The notes under the pieces are model-generated. The model was not told the DNA's origin. It worked only from the letters and a program-made list of their open reading frames with translations, and did no database searches. The translations under genes were made by a program, and so were the position numbers. Shown in pieces: positions 15,048-22,791 of a DNA stretch of 64,000 nucleotides. This stretch comes from SMWD01 sp964629475 (GTDB lineage: Bacteria; Pseudomonadota; Gammaproteobacteria; Steroidobacterales; GCA-2729495): contig CAZVQW010000016.1 of the NCBI GenBank assembly GCA_964629475.1, positions 6,424 through 70,423 on the forward strand. Reading direction: 5' to 3'. Within the stretch, counting starts at the first letter, position 1. Each line of letters starts with the position of its first letter.

Positions 15048-15941
15048 ATGCAAGAGAAAGTGACGACGCTGGATGAGGCCATTGCGCCGATTCGCGATGG
15101 CGACGTGGTTGCGTTACAGAATATGGCGACCCAGGCTGCGCCCATGGCGCTGGTGCGTGAGTTGATCCGCCAGCAGAAGCGGGATCTGGGGCTGGTCGTG
15201 CTGGTCGGTGGTATGGCCGTGGACTGGCTGGCCGGCGCAGATGTGATCAATCGGTTGATTGGTGCGGCGGTCACGATGGAGCAGTTTGGCTTGTGTCAGC
15301 AATATCGGCAGGGCGTGGAAGCAGGCCGAATCAGGGTAGAGGAACTGTGCGAGACGGTGTTGAACGCGCGTCTCGGCGCTGGTGCCAGAAATCTGCCGTT
15401 TCTCCCCACACGCGGAGCAATCGGCACCGATCTGATTGCCCAGAACCCGGAGAACATGAAACTGATCGAGGATCCGTTCGGTGGGTTGCCCGTCGTGGCC
15501 TGCCGTGCACTGATTCCGGATGTGGCCCTGGTGCACGCGCATCGGGCGGATCGGTTCGGCAATATTCAATACGAGCCGACAATTCTGTGGCCGGACATCG
15601 GCATCATGCCGAAAGCGGCAAGACGTGTGATTGTCAGTGCCGAGGAGATCGTCGACACGGAAGTGCTGCGTCGTAATCCGGATCGCACCATACTGCCAGG
15701 TTTCATGGTCGATGCGGTGGTCGAAGTGCCGTATGGCGCTCATCCCACTTCTTTTTTCCCCAACTATGGTTATGACAGCCGCTTTCACCGCGAGTGGGCC
15801 GAAGCTGCGCGGGATCCGGAACAGGCGACGGCATTCATTGATCGTTATGTGCGAACTCCGTCCAGCCAGCGAGAGTACCTGGATGCAATCGGTGGCGTGA
15901 CTGTCCTCGAACGAATCGAGAGATGGGAGGAGGACCGATGA
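15048..15941 (+). CDS. CoA-transferase family I, alpha-type subunit (IpdA-like)
   Basis: 297 residues from ATG 15048, which has AAGGG 9 bp upstream; a TTG at 15039 abuts that site and is less likely. The CoA-transferase alpha fold shows the RDGDVVALQNM start, MALVRELIRQQKRDL and the LPFLPTRGAIGTD segment. The acidic VEELCE (residues 98-102) lies where IpdA carries its functional glutamate. In actinobacteria IpdAB is a CoA-dependent ring-opening hydrolase of steroid catabolism rather than a transferase. Paired by ATGA overlap with the beta subunit. A second, diverged pair is at 46425-48103. Confidence 0.85.
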   Translation: MQEKVTTLDEAIAPIRDGDVVALQNMATQAAPMALVRELIRQQKRDLGLVVLVGGMAVDWLAGADVINRLIGAAVTMEQFGLCQQYRQGVEAGRIRVEELCETVLNARLGAGARNLPFLPTRGAIGTDLIAQNPENMKLIEDPFGGLPVVACRALIPDVALVHAHRADRFGNIQYEPTILWPDIGIMPKAARRVIVSAEEIVDTEVLRRNPDRTILPGFMVDAVVEVPYGAHPTSFFPNYGYDSRFHREWAEAARDPEQATAFIDRYVRTPSSQREYLDAIGGVTVLERIERWEEDR

Positions 15942-16765
15942 CGATTGACTGGCGCGATAGTCCTCCGGCCGGTGACTATGCGGTTGATGAATTGATGATT
16001 ACCGTACTGGCGGATCAGTTTCACAATGGCGATCAGGCCTGCAACGGAATGGCGTCTTTCCTGCCGGTGGCGGCATTCATGCTTGCAAAGCTTACCCATG
16101 CACCGGAACTCGTGTGGCTGGCGAGTGCTGCCGGGCTGGAACCGAGACCTGAGCGTATCCCTGCCTCTACCCTGGAAGCACCTCTCTGGCGCGATTCCAT
16201 CATGTATATAGAGCAGTACGGTGATTTCTGGAATTTCGTCCTGAACGGTCGCTGGCTCGACAAATTTTGTGTCGGTGCTGCCCAGTTGGATCAGTATGGC
16301 AATGCCAATAACTCGGTGATCGGCAGTGACTACCACGCGCCGCAAGTCCGGTTACCGGGCACGGCCGGACTGGGCGACATGGGGTCAATCGGTAAAAAGC
16401 TCTACTACTGGAACTCCAGTCATTCGCCGCGCAGCCTGGTGGAGAAAGTCGATTTTATCAGTGCCGCGGGCTTCCTGGACGGTGGCGACGCACGCGAACG
16501 GCTGGGTCTGGAGGGCGGACCCCGGATCGTGGTGAGTAATCTAGCCGTGATGGATTTTCATCCGGACAGCAAGCGAATGCGACTGAAATCCGTGCACCCG
16601 GGCGTCACTGTCGAGTCAGTGCAGGAGGCGACGGGGTTTGAGCTGTTGCTGCCGGAGGGTTCTATCGCCGAGACTCGATCGCCGACCGAGGCGCAGGTTC
16701 GACTGATCCGCGAAGTGATCGATCCGGATGAAATGCGCAAGAGAGAATTCAGTCGCGGGCGCTGA
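15938..16765 (+). CDS. CoA-transferase family I, beta-type subunit (IpdB-like)
   Basis: 275 residues from ATG 15938, which has GGGAGGAGG upstream and overlaps the IpdA-like stop by ATGA; an in-frame ATG at 15923 overlaps that ribosome-binding site. The beta-subunit fold includes GAAQLDQYGNANNSVIGSDY and LPGTAGLGDMGS. The SENG-type catalytic glutamate motif of true CoA-transferases is not present, which fits the IpdB-type hydrolases. It should work as a heterodimer or heterotetramer with the preceding gene on a CoA thioester. Its 3' end overlaps the convergent DUF35 gene by 17 bp. Confidence 0.84.
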   Translation: MTIDWRDSPPAGDYAVDELMITVLADQFHNGDQACNGMASFLPVAAFMLAKLTHAPELVWLASAAGLEPRPERIPASTLEAPLWRDSIMYIEQYGDFWNFVLNGRWLDKFCVGAAQLDQYGNANNSVIGSDYHAPQVRLPGTAGLGDMGSIGKKLYYWNSSHSPRSLVEKVDFISAAGFLDGGDARERLGLEGGPRIVVSNLAVMDFHPDSKRMRLKSVHPGVTVESVQEATGFELLLPEGSIAETRSPTEAQVRLIREVIDPDEMRKREFSRGR

Positions 16766-17162
16766 ACTTCGGCACGGTGAAATCTTCTGACCACGTTTCG
16801 AAAACCACCTCGACGGGCATGCCGATCCTGACGTGCTCCGGATCACAATCGATCACATTGCTCATCATGGTCGGGCCTTCGTCGAGTTTGATCAACGCGA
16901 TGACGTAGGGTACATCCGCGGCGTAGGCTTCAGAAACGGCGTGCCGGACAATAGTGAAACTGATCACCTCGCCGCGCCCACTGGCCTGGATCCATTCGAC
17001 CTGGGTGCTCATGCAGTCCGTACATAGAATCCGGGGATAGAACTGGTAATGCCCGCAGGAATCGCAGCGCTGAATCAACAGTTTGCCTTGCCGGCATCCT
17101 TCCCAGTAAGCCGCTGTTTCAGGAGTCGGTTGAGGCAGGTTTCTGCCACTGGGAACTGTCAT
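16749..17162 (-). CDS. DUF35 OB-fold zinc-ribbon protein (ChsH2 C-terminal-domain type)
   Basis: 137 residues. N-terminal helices are followed by a rubredoxin-like zinc ribbon (C33-x2-C36 and C47-x2-C50) and an OB-fold. Such proteins are obligate partners of thiolase-fold enzymes. In steroid side-chain degradation the DUF35 domain of ChsH2 binds the aldolase Ltp2. Here it follows the thiolase-fold gene 17159 with an ATGA overlap, so the same pairing is expected. It is the last gene of the eight-gene minus-strand operon, and its stop lies inside the 3' end of the convergent IpdB-like gene. Confidence 0.9.
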   Translation of the reverse strand: MTVPSGRNLPQPTPETAAYWEGCRQGKLLIQRCDSCGHYQFYPRILCTDCMSTQVEWIQASGRGEVISFTIVRHAVSEAYAADVPYVIALIKLDEGPTMMSNVIDCDPEHVRIGMPVEVVFETWSEDFTVPKFSARD

Positions 17163-18331
17163 TCGCCTGCCTCCCTGCCGAGAATGAGTGTGGCGTGACT
17201 GGACATGACGCCGCCCTGCGCGTGTGCGAGCGCGATCTCTGCATCTGCAACCTGGCGATTACCCGCCTTGTGCCGCAGCTGCTTCACCGATTCGGTCAGC
17301 GCAAACATCGAGCCGGGATTGCCCGAATGGCAGTGAGACAGCATACCCCCGTGGGTGTTCACTGGAAGCTGGCCTCCAAGCTCGATTTGCCCGGCTTCGA
17401 CGAAGGCGCCGGCTTCTCCTTTCTCGCAAAAACCCAGGTCCTCCAGTTCAATCAGCACGGTAGGCGTGAAGCAATCGTAGAGTTGGGCCAGGTCGATGTC
17501 GCGGGGGCCGAGGCCGGCCGTTGCATATGCCCGGCGCCCTGACTCCACGGCGGCCGAGGTGGTCAGGCTGTGGGCCTGGCTGATGTGTTCGTGTCCGTGG
17601 CCTTCTCCGGCACCCAGCAGGTAGATCGGGTGGTGTGGGAAATCGATCGCACGCTCGGCGGAAGTCAGGATAATCGCCGCGCCACCGTCCGAGACCAGCG
17701 AACAATCCAGCAGGTGCAGCGGATCGGCGATCATGCGTGAGTCGAGCACGTCCCGGACCGAAATGGGTTCTTGCTTCTGCGCCTCGGGATTTAGCGCGGC
17801 GTGTTTACGGCACACGACGGCGATCGATGCGAGCTGTTCGGGGGTCGTGCCGTAAGTCGCCATGTGTGCCTGCGCGATTAGCGCGTAGAGGGCCGGGACG
17901 GTGGGGCCGTAGGGTGTTTCGAACTGGGCGTGGCCGACGGAGGACTGTGTTGCCATAGCCTGTTCGCGAGAGAAGCCGGTGAGCAGGTTGTCGGCCATAG
18001 CAATCAATACGGTTTCGCAAACCCCGTTTGCAATTGCTGCTGCAGCATGATGGACAGCCGAGAAAGTGGTGCCGCCACCCGCGCCGATACTGACGCAGTA
18101 GCGTGGAAAAATCTGCAGGTATTCGGCAATTGCCTCGGCGTGATACATGTACGGCTCAACCATCGAATTACCGGTGACCAGGCCATCCACCTGCTCCTTG
18201 GAAATTCCGGCATCCTCGAGCACGCGGCGAGCGGCGTCGACACAGAGCTGAGTTGCGCTGAAATGTGGAACTCTGCCTACTTTGGTATCGGCTGCGCCAA
18301 CGATGGCGACTTTCCCGCGCAACGAATTCAC
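17159..18331 (-). CDS. Thiolase-fold protein lacking the nucleophilic cysteine; probable Ltp2-like retro-aldolase
   Basis: 390 residues, thiolase fold. Where active thiolases have xCAxG, this protein reads SIGAGGG, with G83 in place of cysteine. The catalytic HDCF reads LYDCF (Y285), and the GHPxGAxG signature reads SGNPGSM (N338 for His). Loss of these residues with a tyrosine at the central position resembles the steroid aldolase Ltp2, which works with a DUF35 partner and uses tyrosines. The following overlapping gene is that DUF35 partner, and hydratase subunits precede it. Predicted reaction: retro-aldol cleavage of a tertiary beta-hydroxyacyl-CoA. A degenerate, non-catalytic thiolase is the alternative. 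Confidence 0.82.
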   Translation of the reverse strand: MNSLRGKVAIVGAADTKVGRVPHFSATQLCVDAARRVLEDAGISKEQVDGLVTGNSMVEPYMYHAEAIAEYLQIFPRYCVSIGAGGGTTFSAVHHAAAAIANGVCETVLIAMADNLLTGFSREQAMATQSSVGHAQFETPYGPTVPALYALIAQAHMATYGTTPEQLASIAVVCRKHAALNPEAQKQEPISVRDVLDSRMIADPLHLLDCSLVSDGGAAIILTSAERAIDFPHHPIYLLGAGEGHGHEHISQAHSLTTSAAVESGRRAYATAGLGPRDIDLAQLYDCFTPTVLIELEDLGFCEKGEAGAFVEAGQIELGGQLPVNTHGGMLSHCHSGNPGSMFALTESVKQLRHKAGNRQVADAEIALAHAQGGVMSSHATLILGREAGE

Positions 18332-18759
18332 GCGGAATCCGATGAGTTCGCCGCGAAGGTTACGGTGGCAGCACCCGGGGTAATAACCTCATCCGCTGCA
18401 TTTTTTACAAAAAGTTCAAGTTGCACCGTGTCTGTTTCCGGTTCAATGGAAAGTACTCTACCGCCGGTGCGCAGTACTTCACCAATAAAGGCTGCTTTTC
18501 GATTCGAGTACTCGATAGAGACGAGCCTGCCGTCGTCGCCGAGCCATTCGATGACGCACTGGGCCAACCAGTCGCCCATCAGCGGCCCGGCAATGACCAG
18601 ACCGGGATAGCCTTCCGCTTCCGTAGCATAGGGGTAGTCAAAATGTATGCGATGGGCATTCCACAGCGCTGCGTTGTAAAAGAACAGCTGCACGTTGTCG
18701 GGTTTGAATTCCCGTTCGGGCAGCGGATCACCGGCCGTGATTGTCTTCATTCTCGACAT
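18328..18759 (-). CDS. MaoC-like hydratase subunit (catalytic half)
   Basis: 143 residues, hot-dog fold. The hydratase-type motif lies in NAHRIHFDYPYATEAEGYPGLVIAGPLMGDW (split motif, residues 34-63). This is the half that normally carries the catalytic Asp/His of MaoC/ChsH-type heterodimers. It sits directly after the FAS1-type dehydratase half (5-bp gap) and overlaps the thiolase-fold gene by 4 bp. Expected to add water to an alpha,beta-enoyl-CoA made by the operon's acyl-CoA dehydrogenase and to hand the hydroxyacyl-CoA to the retro-aldolase. A second ATG three codons in is possible as the start. Confidence 0.86.
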   Translation of the reverse strand: MSRMKTITAGDPLPEREFKPDNVQLFFYNAALWNAHRIHFDYPYATEAEGYPGLVIAGPLMGDWLAQCVIEWLGDDGRLVSIEYSNRKAAFIGEVLRTGGRVLSIEPETDTVQLELFVKNAADEVITPGAATVTFAANSSDSA

Positions 18760-18764
18760 TCCGG

Positions 18765-19220
18765 TTAACGCATGATCCGTGTTGTCGTTTCGGTCAGAAC
18801 CGGCGATCCGGATTCGCTCTCGACCTTCATGACAATTTCATAAAAAATCAACGGCCCCTGGGAGCCCTGTTTCTCGAAAATTTTAGTCAGGGTGCGTGTG
18901 GCGACCAGGACGTCCCCGGCAAGAATCGGTTGGTGGTACTCAATTTTCAAACCGCCGGCCATCGCCCGTTCAAGTGGAAAATTCGGCACGAGGGAGTCGA
19001 TTGAAACGCCGTCAGGTGTCAGTTGGTCGAGCTCCACTACATCCCAGAACAGGGCGATATGAAACATCGGCGGGGCTTCATCACCGGTAAGATATTTCTG
19101 CAGGCGCTGGCCGGTTGCTATCGAATACTTGCGGATGTCACGTCGGGTGACCAATCCGGTTTCTGGCGGTGCGGATCGCCCTATGTGTGCCAGCAGGTCT
19201 GCCGTCAGTAGTGAGCTCAT
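18765..19220 (-). CDS. FAS1-type/MaoC-like hydratase subunit (N-terminal half)
   Basis: 151 residues, hot-dog fold of the N-terminal MaoC-dehydratase type: long central-helix region with PPMFHIALFWD, then HQPILAGDVLVATRTLTKIFEKQGSQGP. The catalytic hydratase motif is absent, as expected for the structural partner in two-subunit MaoC enzymes, which accommodate bulky CoA thioesters such as steroid side chains. It should pair with the product of 18328-18759. Gene order TetR, this subunit, catalytic subunit, thiolase-fold and DUF35 is continuous. Confidence 0.86.
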   Translation of the reverse strand: MSSLLTADLLAHIGRSAPPETGLVTRRDIRKYSIATGQRLQKYLTGDEAPPMFHIALFWDVVELDQLTPDGVSIDSLVPNFPLERAMAGGLKIEYHQPILAGDVLVATRTLTKIFEKQGSQGPLIFYEIVMKVESESGSPVLTETTTRIMR

Positions 19221-19234
19221 CTGTAGATTATCGC

Positions 19235-19852
19235 TTAGTTCGTCCGGTCCGGGTTTGCCAATCTCAGCATTTCGGTACGGAAGAGGCGGTGTGCATTGGG
19301 TAATCCCAGGCGCTCATCAAAAAACGCGGCGGTGAGGAAGCCGATCAGCACAGAGTACGCTATTTCAGCGGTATCCCGGGGGTTGCCGGAACCGCGCAGT
19401 GACTGCAGGAACAGTGCCTCCAGGTATTTCTTGAAGGCCCGGTCCAGTCTGGATTTTTCCCGATGCAGTTTCTCATCGTGGACGGCAGCTCCAAAGCATT
19501 CGAGCATAAAGCCGATTTCGGATGTACTCATACCCTTTTCGGCGAAAAAAAGTTCAGCGAGTAAATCAATCTGATGCTCCGGACGCTCTGTAAGGAAACT
19601 ATTGATACGCTCGAGAAGGCGGCCCGCCATATCCTCGAAGTAGTACTCGAGGATCGCGTCCTTGCCACGAAAATAGTACAGCAGATGGCTGGGGGACATT
19701 CCGGCAACCCGCGCCACGTCCGCGAGCGTTGTTTTCGCGTAACCCTTCTCGATCACACAGTCGTGGAGTGCAGTCAGAATGCGCCTGCGTCGTTCTCCGC
19801 CACGCGCGTTTGCGGCTTTGTCTGGAAAATCAACTTTCGCTGCATCTTTCAC
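19235..19852 (-). CDS. TetR-family transcriptional regulator
   Basis: 205 residues. N-terminal helix-turn-helix spans roughly residues 25-70 (TTLADVARVAGMSPSHLLYYFRGKD), followed by an all-helical ligand domain. It lies inside the eight-gene operon, after the SDR (11-bp gap) and before the hydratase subunits, so it probably autoregulates that operon, with a CoA thioester as likely inducer. The inverted repeat TTGAAC-AAA-GTTCAA at 22701-22715, ahead of both the operon and the divergent TonB receptor, is its best candidate target; this link is inference. Confidence 0.92.
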   Translation of the reverse strand: MKDAAKVDFPDKAANARGGERRRRILTALHDCVIEKGYAKTTLADVARVAGMSPSHLLYYFRGKDAILEYYFEDMAGRLLERINSFLTERPEHQIDLLAELFFAEKGMSTSEIGFMLECFGAAVHDEKLHREKSRLDRAFKKYLEALFLQSLRGSGNPRDTAEIAYSVLIGFLTAAFFDERLGLPNAHRLFRTEMLRLANPDRTN

Positions 19853-19863
19853 AGGGTTCGTAC

Positions 19864-20616
19864 TTATAGTTTGCAGGATTCACCACCGTCGATGACGAAA
19901 ACCCCTCCGGTGACGAAATCGGATTTGCTGGAAGCCAGGTAGCAAACCAGCGGGCCGATCTCTTCGCTTTCGCCCATGCGCCGGACGGGAATCTTGCGTA
20001 AGCGTCGCTTGAGAATATCGGGAGAGTCCAGCACGGCACGCTGGGCGTCGGTGGCAAACGCACCGGGCGCGATGGCATTAACCTGGATACCGGTACCGGC
20101 CCATTCTGCTGCCAGCGCCTTGGTGAACTGGAGTACGGCGCCTTTGGAAGTGGAGTAGGCCACCAGCGTTGCTTTTCCGAGAATGCCCGAGGTTGAAGCA
20201 ATATTGATGATCTTGCCTGAACCCCGGGAAGCCATATGGTGGCCGGCGGCGCGGGCCAGGGTAGCGGGGGCCGTAATATTCACTGCCAGTACTTCATCCC
20301 ACACCCGTTTATCCTGTTCGAGAAATCGACCAGCCGGTGCGATCCCCGCATTGTTCACGACGATGTCGAGATGCCCGAATGCATCGATGGCCTGGCCGGG
20401 CAATGCTGCGACCGCATCGCTGTCCAGCATGTCGCACGGAGCGATCCGCACCTTCTCAGGCTCGATGGATTCCAGTTCGCGCAATGCGTCAACGGAGCGG
20501 GCAACGGCCAGTACCCGAACCCCCTGTTCGATCAAAGCAATCGCCGTGGCCCGGCCAAGTCCGCGACTTGCCCCGGTCACGACAGCGACTTTGTCAGCGA
20601 GTTCAAAATCAATCAC
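19864..20616 (-). CDS. Short-chain dehydrogenase/reductase
   Basis: 250 residues. The glycine motif TGASRGLG is near residues 15-22, NNAG in VVNNAGIAPAG, and the catalytic serine, Tyr and Lys in ASTSGILGKATLVAYSTSKG. The C-terminus VTGGVFVIDGGES is typical of classical SDRs. It overlaps the upstream acyl-CoA dehydrogenase gene by 4 bp. In the operon's order of reactions it could oxidise a hydroxy group on the ring or reduce the aldehyde/ketone released by the retro-aldolase. Substrate unknown. Confidence 0.9.
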   Translation of the reverse strand: MIDFELADKVAVVTGASRGLGRATAIALIEQGVRVLAVARSVDALRELESIEPEKVRIAPCDMLDSDAVAALPGQAIDAFGHLDIVVNNAGIAPAGRFLEQDKRVWDEVLAVNITAPATLARAAGHHMASRGSGKIINIASTSGILGKATLVAYSTSKGAVLQFTKALAAEWAGTGIQVNAIAPGAFATDAQRAVLDSPDILKRRLRKIPVRRMGESEEIGPLVCYLASSKSDFVTGGVFVIDGGESCKL

Positions 20617-21743
20617 GGGATTTCCTCGGTGAGTTGCCGGGCGATACCGAGCCGCAGGACTTCCGATGCACCCTCATAAATTCGCATGGGACGCGCCTGT
20701 CGATAAAGTCGCTCGATCTTCGCATCGCGAATCAGACCAAAACGACCCATCATCTGGACGCAGCGGTCCACGACCCGCGATGCCATCTCGCTGGCGGCGA
20801 GCTTTGCCATGGACGAGTGATGCAGGGAAGCGGCGGGATCTTCTTTTGCGAGTGAAGCCGCCCGATAGGTCAGGAGCCTGGCCATTTCCACTTCGGTCCA
20901 GCTGTCAGCGAGCATTTGCGCCACGGGACCCAGGCGGGCCAGCGGCCGGCCGAATTGTTCACGTGTCCTCGTGTGGCGGACCGCTTCTTCCAGGGCAGCC
21001 TGGGCCAGGCCGATGGCGGCGCCGGCGACGGACACCCGGAAAACGCCGAGGGTTGCCAGCACCAGATCCATACCCTGGCCTGCTTCACCGAGGCGCGCAT
21101 CCTTCGGTAACACAACATCTTCGAAGCGGACATCGCCCAGCACATGCGGCGCGATCAGTTCCGGCGTGGGTGTCACCGCCACGCCCTCCGTATCGGCCGG
21201 TACCAGTAACATCGAGAATCCGGACTCTTCTTTGGCAAACACAACATAGAAAGCTGCACTGCCGGCGTTGGAGATGAACGACTTCGAACCTCTGAGCAGC
21301 AGTTCGTCACCGTTGTTTGTGATTTCCGTCGTGATCGCTTTCAGGTCTGAGCCGGCGTCGGGTTCCGTCAGCGCGAGCGCGGCGAGTGACTCGGCCTTAG
21401 CAACCTGCGGCAGCCAGTGAGACCGTTGTTCAGGTGATCCGCCCACGGTGATGGCGTAGCTGCCGATGCCTTGCAGGGCGAACAGCGAGTCCAGGTGGGA
21501 TGAGGTTGCCATCAGGACTTCCCGTACCACGCAGATCGCCAGCGGATCCGGCCGTGCCGAACGTCCCCCGAACTCGGCGGGCACCGTCAGTTCACTCAGA
21601 CCGCTGGCCTGCAAAGCCGAGAGAACGCCGGGATGGATGTCGTTGGAGGCATCGGCTTCGGCCGCCAGAGCATCGATCGATGCAGTCAGTTCGCGGGCTT
21701 GCCGTTGAACTTCGAAGTACTCGGCATCCAGTGTAAAATTCAT
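20613..21743 (-). CDS. Acyl-CoA dehydrogenase
   Basis: 376 residues with complete ACAD architecture: LTEPDAGSDLKAITT in the beta domain, REQFGRPLARLGPVAQMLAD in the C-domain, and RIYEGASEVLR at the end with the usual catalytic-base glutamate. This contrasts with the ACADs at 11831 and 49174, in which that glutamate is missing. Role: FAD-linked introduction of the 2,3 double bond in an acyl-CoA, feeding the MaoC-type hydratase in the same operon. It overlaps the SDR by 4 bp and follows the crotonase gene by 63 bp. Confidence 0.93.
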   Translation of the reverse strand: MNFTLDAEYFEVQRQARELTASIDALAAEADASNDIHPGVLSALQASGLSELTVPAEFGGRSARPDPLAICVVREVLMATSSHLDSLFALQGIGSYAITVGGSPEQRSHWLPQVAKAESLAALALTEPDAGSDLKAITTEITNNGDELLLRGSKSFISNAGSAAFYVVFAKEESGFSMLLVPADTEGVAVTPTPELIAPHVLGDVRFEDVVLPKDARLGEAGQGMDLVLATLGVFRVSVAGAAIGLAQAALEEAVRHTRTREQFGRPLARLGPVAQMLADSWTEVEMARLLTYRAASLAKEDPAASLHHSSMAKLAASEMASRVVDRCVQMMGRFGLIRDAKIERLYRQARPMRIYEGASEVLRLGIARQLTEEIP

Positions 21744-21806
21744 GGTCCCGGTCTCCGATAGTGTCGTGTGCCGGTTTCTCCTGCGTGATCCATCGTGAAC
21801 GCGCCG

Positions 21807-22577
21807 TTACTTTTTCGTACGCCCTTCGAACTGTGGTCGCCGTTTCTCCATGAACGCGGTCGCTCCTTCCTTCATGTCCGCGGACCCGATTGCCTGTACC
21901 AGCATGCCAAGGCCACTCAGGTAAGCGTCGCGGCACTGATTCCACCAGACGTTGGAACTGATCTTGGCAATTTCGAGATAGCGGGGACTCATGTACAACA
22001 GTTCGTCGGCCCATTTCGTGACCTCGTCTTCCAGCTGGTCGGCCGGAACCACCGCATTAATCAAACCGAGGTCGAGTGCTTTTTCCGCCGGATAACGCCG
22101 ACATAGAAAAGCGATTTCCTTGGCTCGCTTCTCACCGACAGACATCGCCAGGAAATTTGTACCGCCCAGTACCGGCGCACTGCCGACCTTTACGCCGGTC
22201 TGGCCGAACGTTGCATTCTCCGCCGCGATAGCCAGATCACAGCAGACGACCAGTTCATTTCCGCCTCCGGCGGCAGCGCCATTGACGGCCGCGATGACCG
22301 GACGCGGGCTGGTTCGGATTGCTTCATACAGACGCAGTGATCCGTAAAACATGCTGCGTAACTCGGCCGGGTCCGGATCGCTCAGGTTCGCCAGGAAGCC
22401 CCCGGCGCAAAAGGCTCGTCCGGTTCCGGTGATCGCTATAACGCCGCTGTCTACCGCGCCCTCAATCGCTTCGATAAGGGCCTGTGCCATCTTCGCATCG
22501 TAGGCGTTCATGCGATCCGGCCGGTCCAGACGAATCCATGCCACCTCACCCCTGCGTTCCACTTTGATGTCAGACAT
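21807..22577 (-). CDS. Crotonase-family protein, MenB/BadI-like
   Basis: 256 residues. First oxyanion-hole region AVNGAAAGGGNELVVCCD; second, FGQTGVKVGSAPVLGGTNFLA. The long GQTG-VKVGS ... GEKRAKEIAFLCRRY block and the C-terminal EGATAFMEKRRPQFEG follow dihydroxynaphthoyl-CoA synthase (MenB) and 2-ketocyclohexanecarboxyl-CoA hydrolase (BadI) rather than ordinary enoyl-CoA hydratases. BadI-type members open an alicyclic beta-keto ring by hydrolysis. As first gene of the operon it may do ring opening in the same route; plain hydration remains possible. Divergent from the TonB receptor at 22792. Confidence 0.87.
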   Translation of the reverse strand: MSDIKVERRGEVAWIRLDRPDRMNAYDAKMAQALIEAIEGAVDSGVIAITGTGRAFCAGGFLANLSDPDPAELRSMFYGSLRLYEAIRTSPRPVIAAVNGAAAGGGNELVVCCDLAIAAENATFGQTGVKVGSAPVLGGTNFLAMSVGEKRAKEIAFLCRRYPAEKALDLGLINAVVPADQLEDEVTKWADELLYMSPRYLEIAKISSNVWWNQCRDAYLSGLGMLVQAIGSADMKEGATAFMEKRRPQFEGRTKK

Positions 22578-22671
22578 GTCTACCTCGGTTTGGTAATCGG
22601 GCCAGGGGCCCGTGATCTATATCGTTTTTTGTCCCTGTACTTATAGAGGGGGTTTGCTGCCACATCAGAAC

Positions 22672-22715
22672 TTGACAACTTGACATATTCTGTGAAATAT
22701 TTGAACAAAGTTCAA
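22672..22715 (+). promoter_or_regulatory. Putative sigma-70 promoter with overlapping palindromic operator
   Basis: TTGACA at 22672-22677, a 17-bp spacer and AAATAT at 22695-22700 fit a sigma-70 promoter pointing at the TonB receptor; a second TTGACA overlaps downstream at 22680. Right after the -10 comes TTGAAC-AAA-GTTCAA (22701-22715), a perfect 6-bp inverted repeat with a 3-bp centre, well placed to block initiation. The 214-bp divergent region holds no other evident feature. Assignment is by eye only. Confidence 0.5.
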
Positions 22716-22791
22716 GTTTGCAGAGACGTTGCGGGGGCAAGGTCTGCAATGTGGATTGATTCAAACCATCCAATCTGGGGGGATTAAGGCT

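Noticed and set aside
22701..22715. KstR-type steroid operator
   Set aside because: The known core has AAC-N2-GTT; here the spacer is three bases. Kept only as an unnamed TetR operator candidate.
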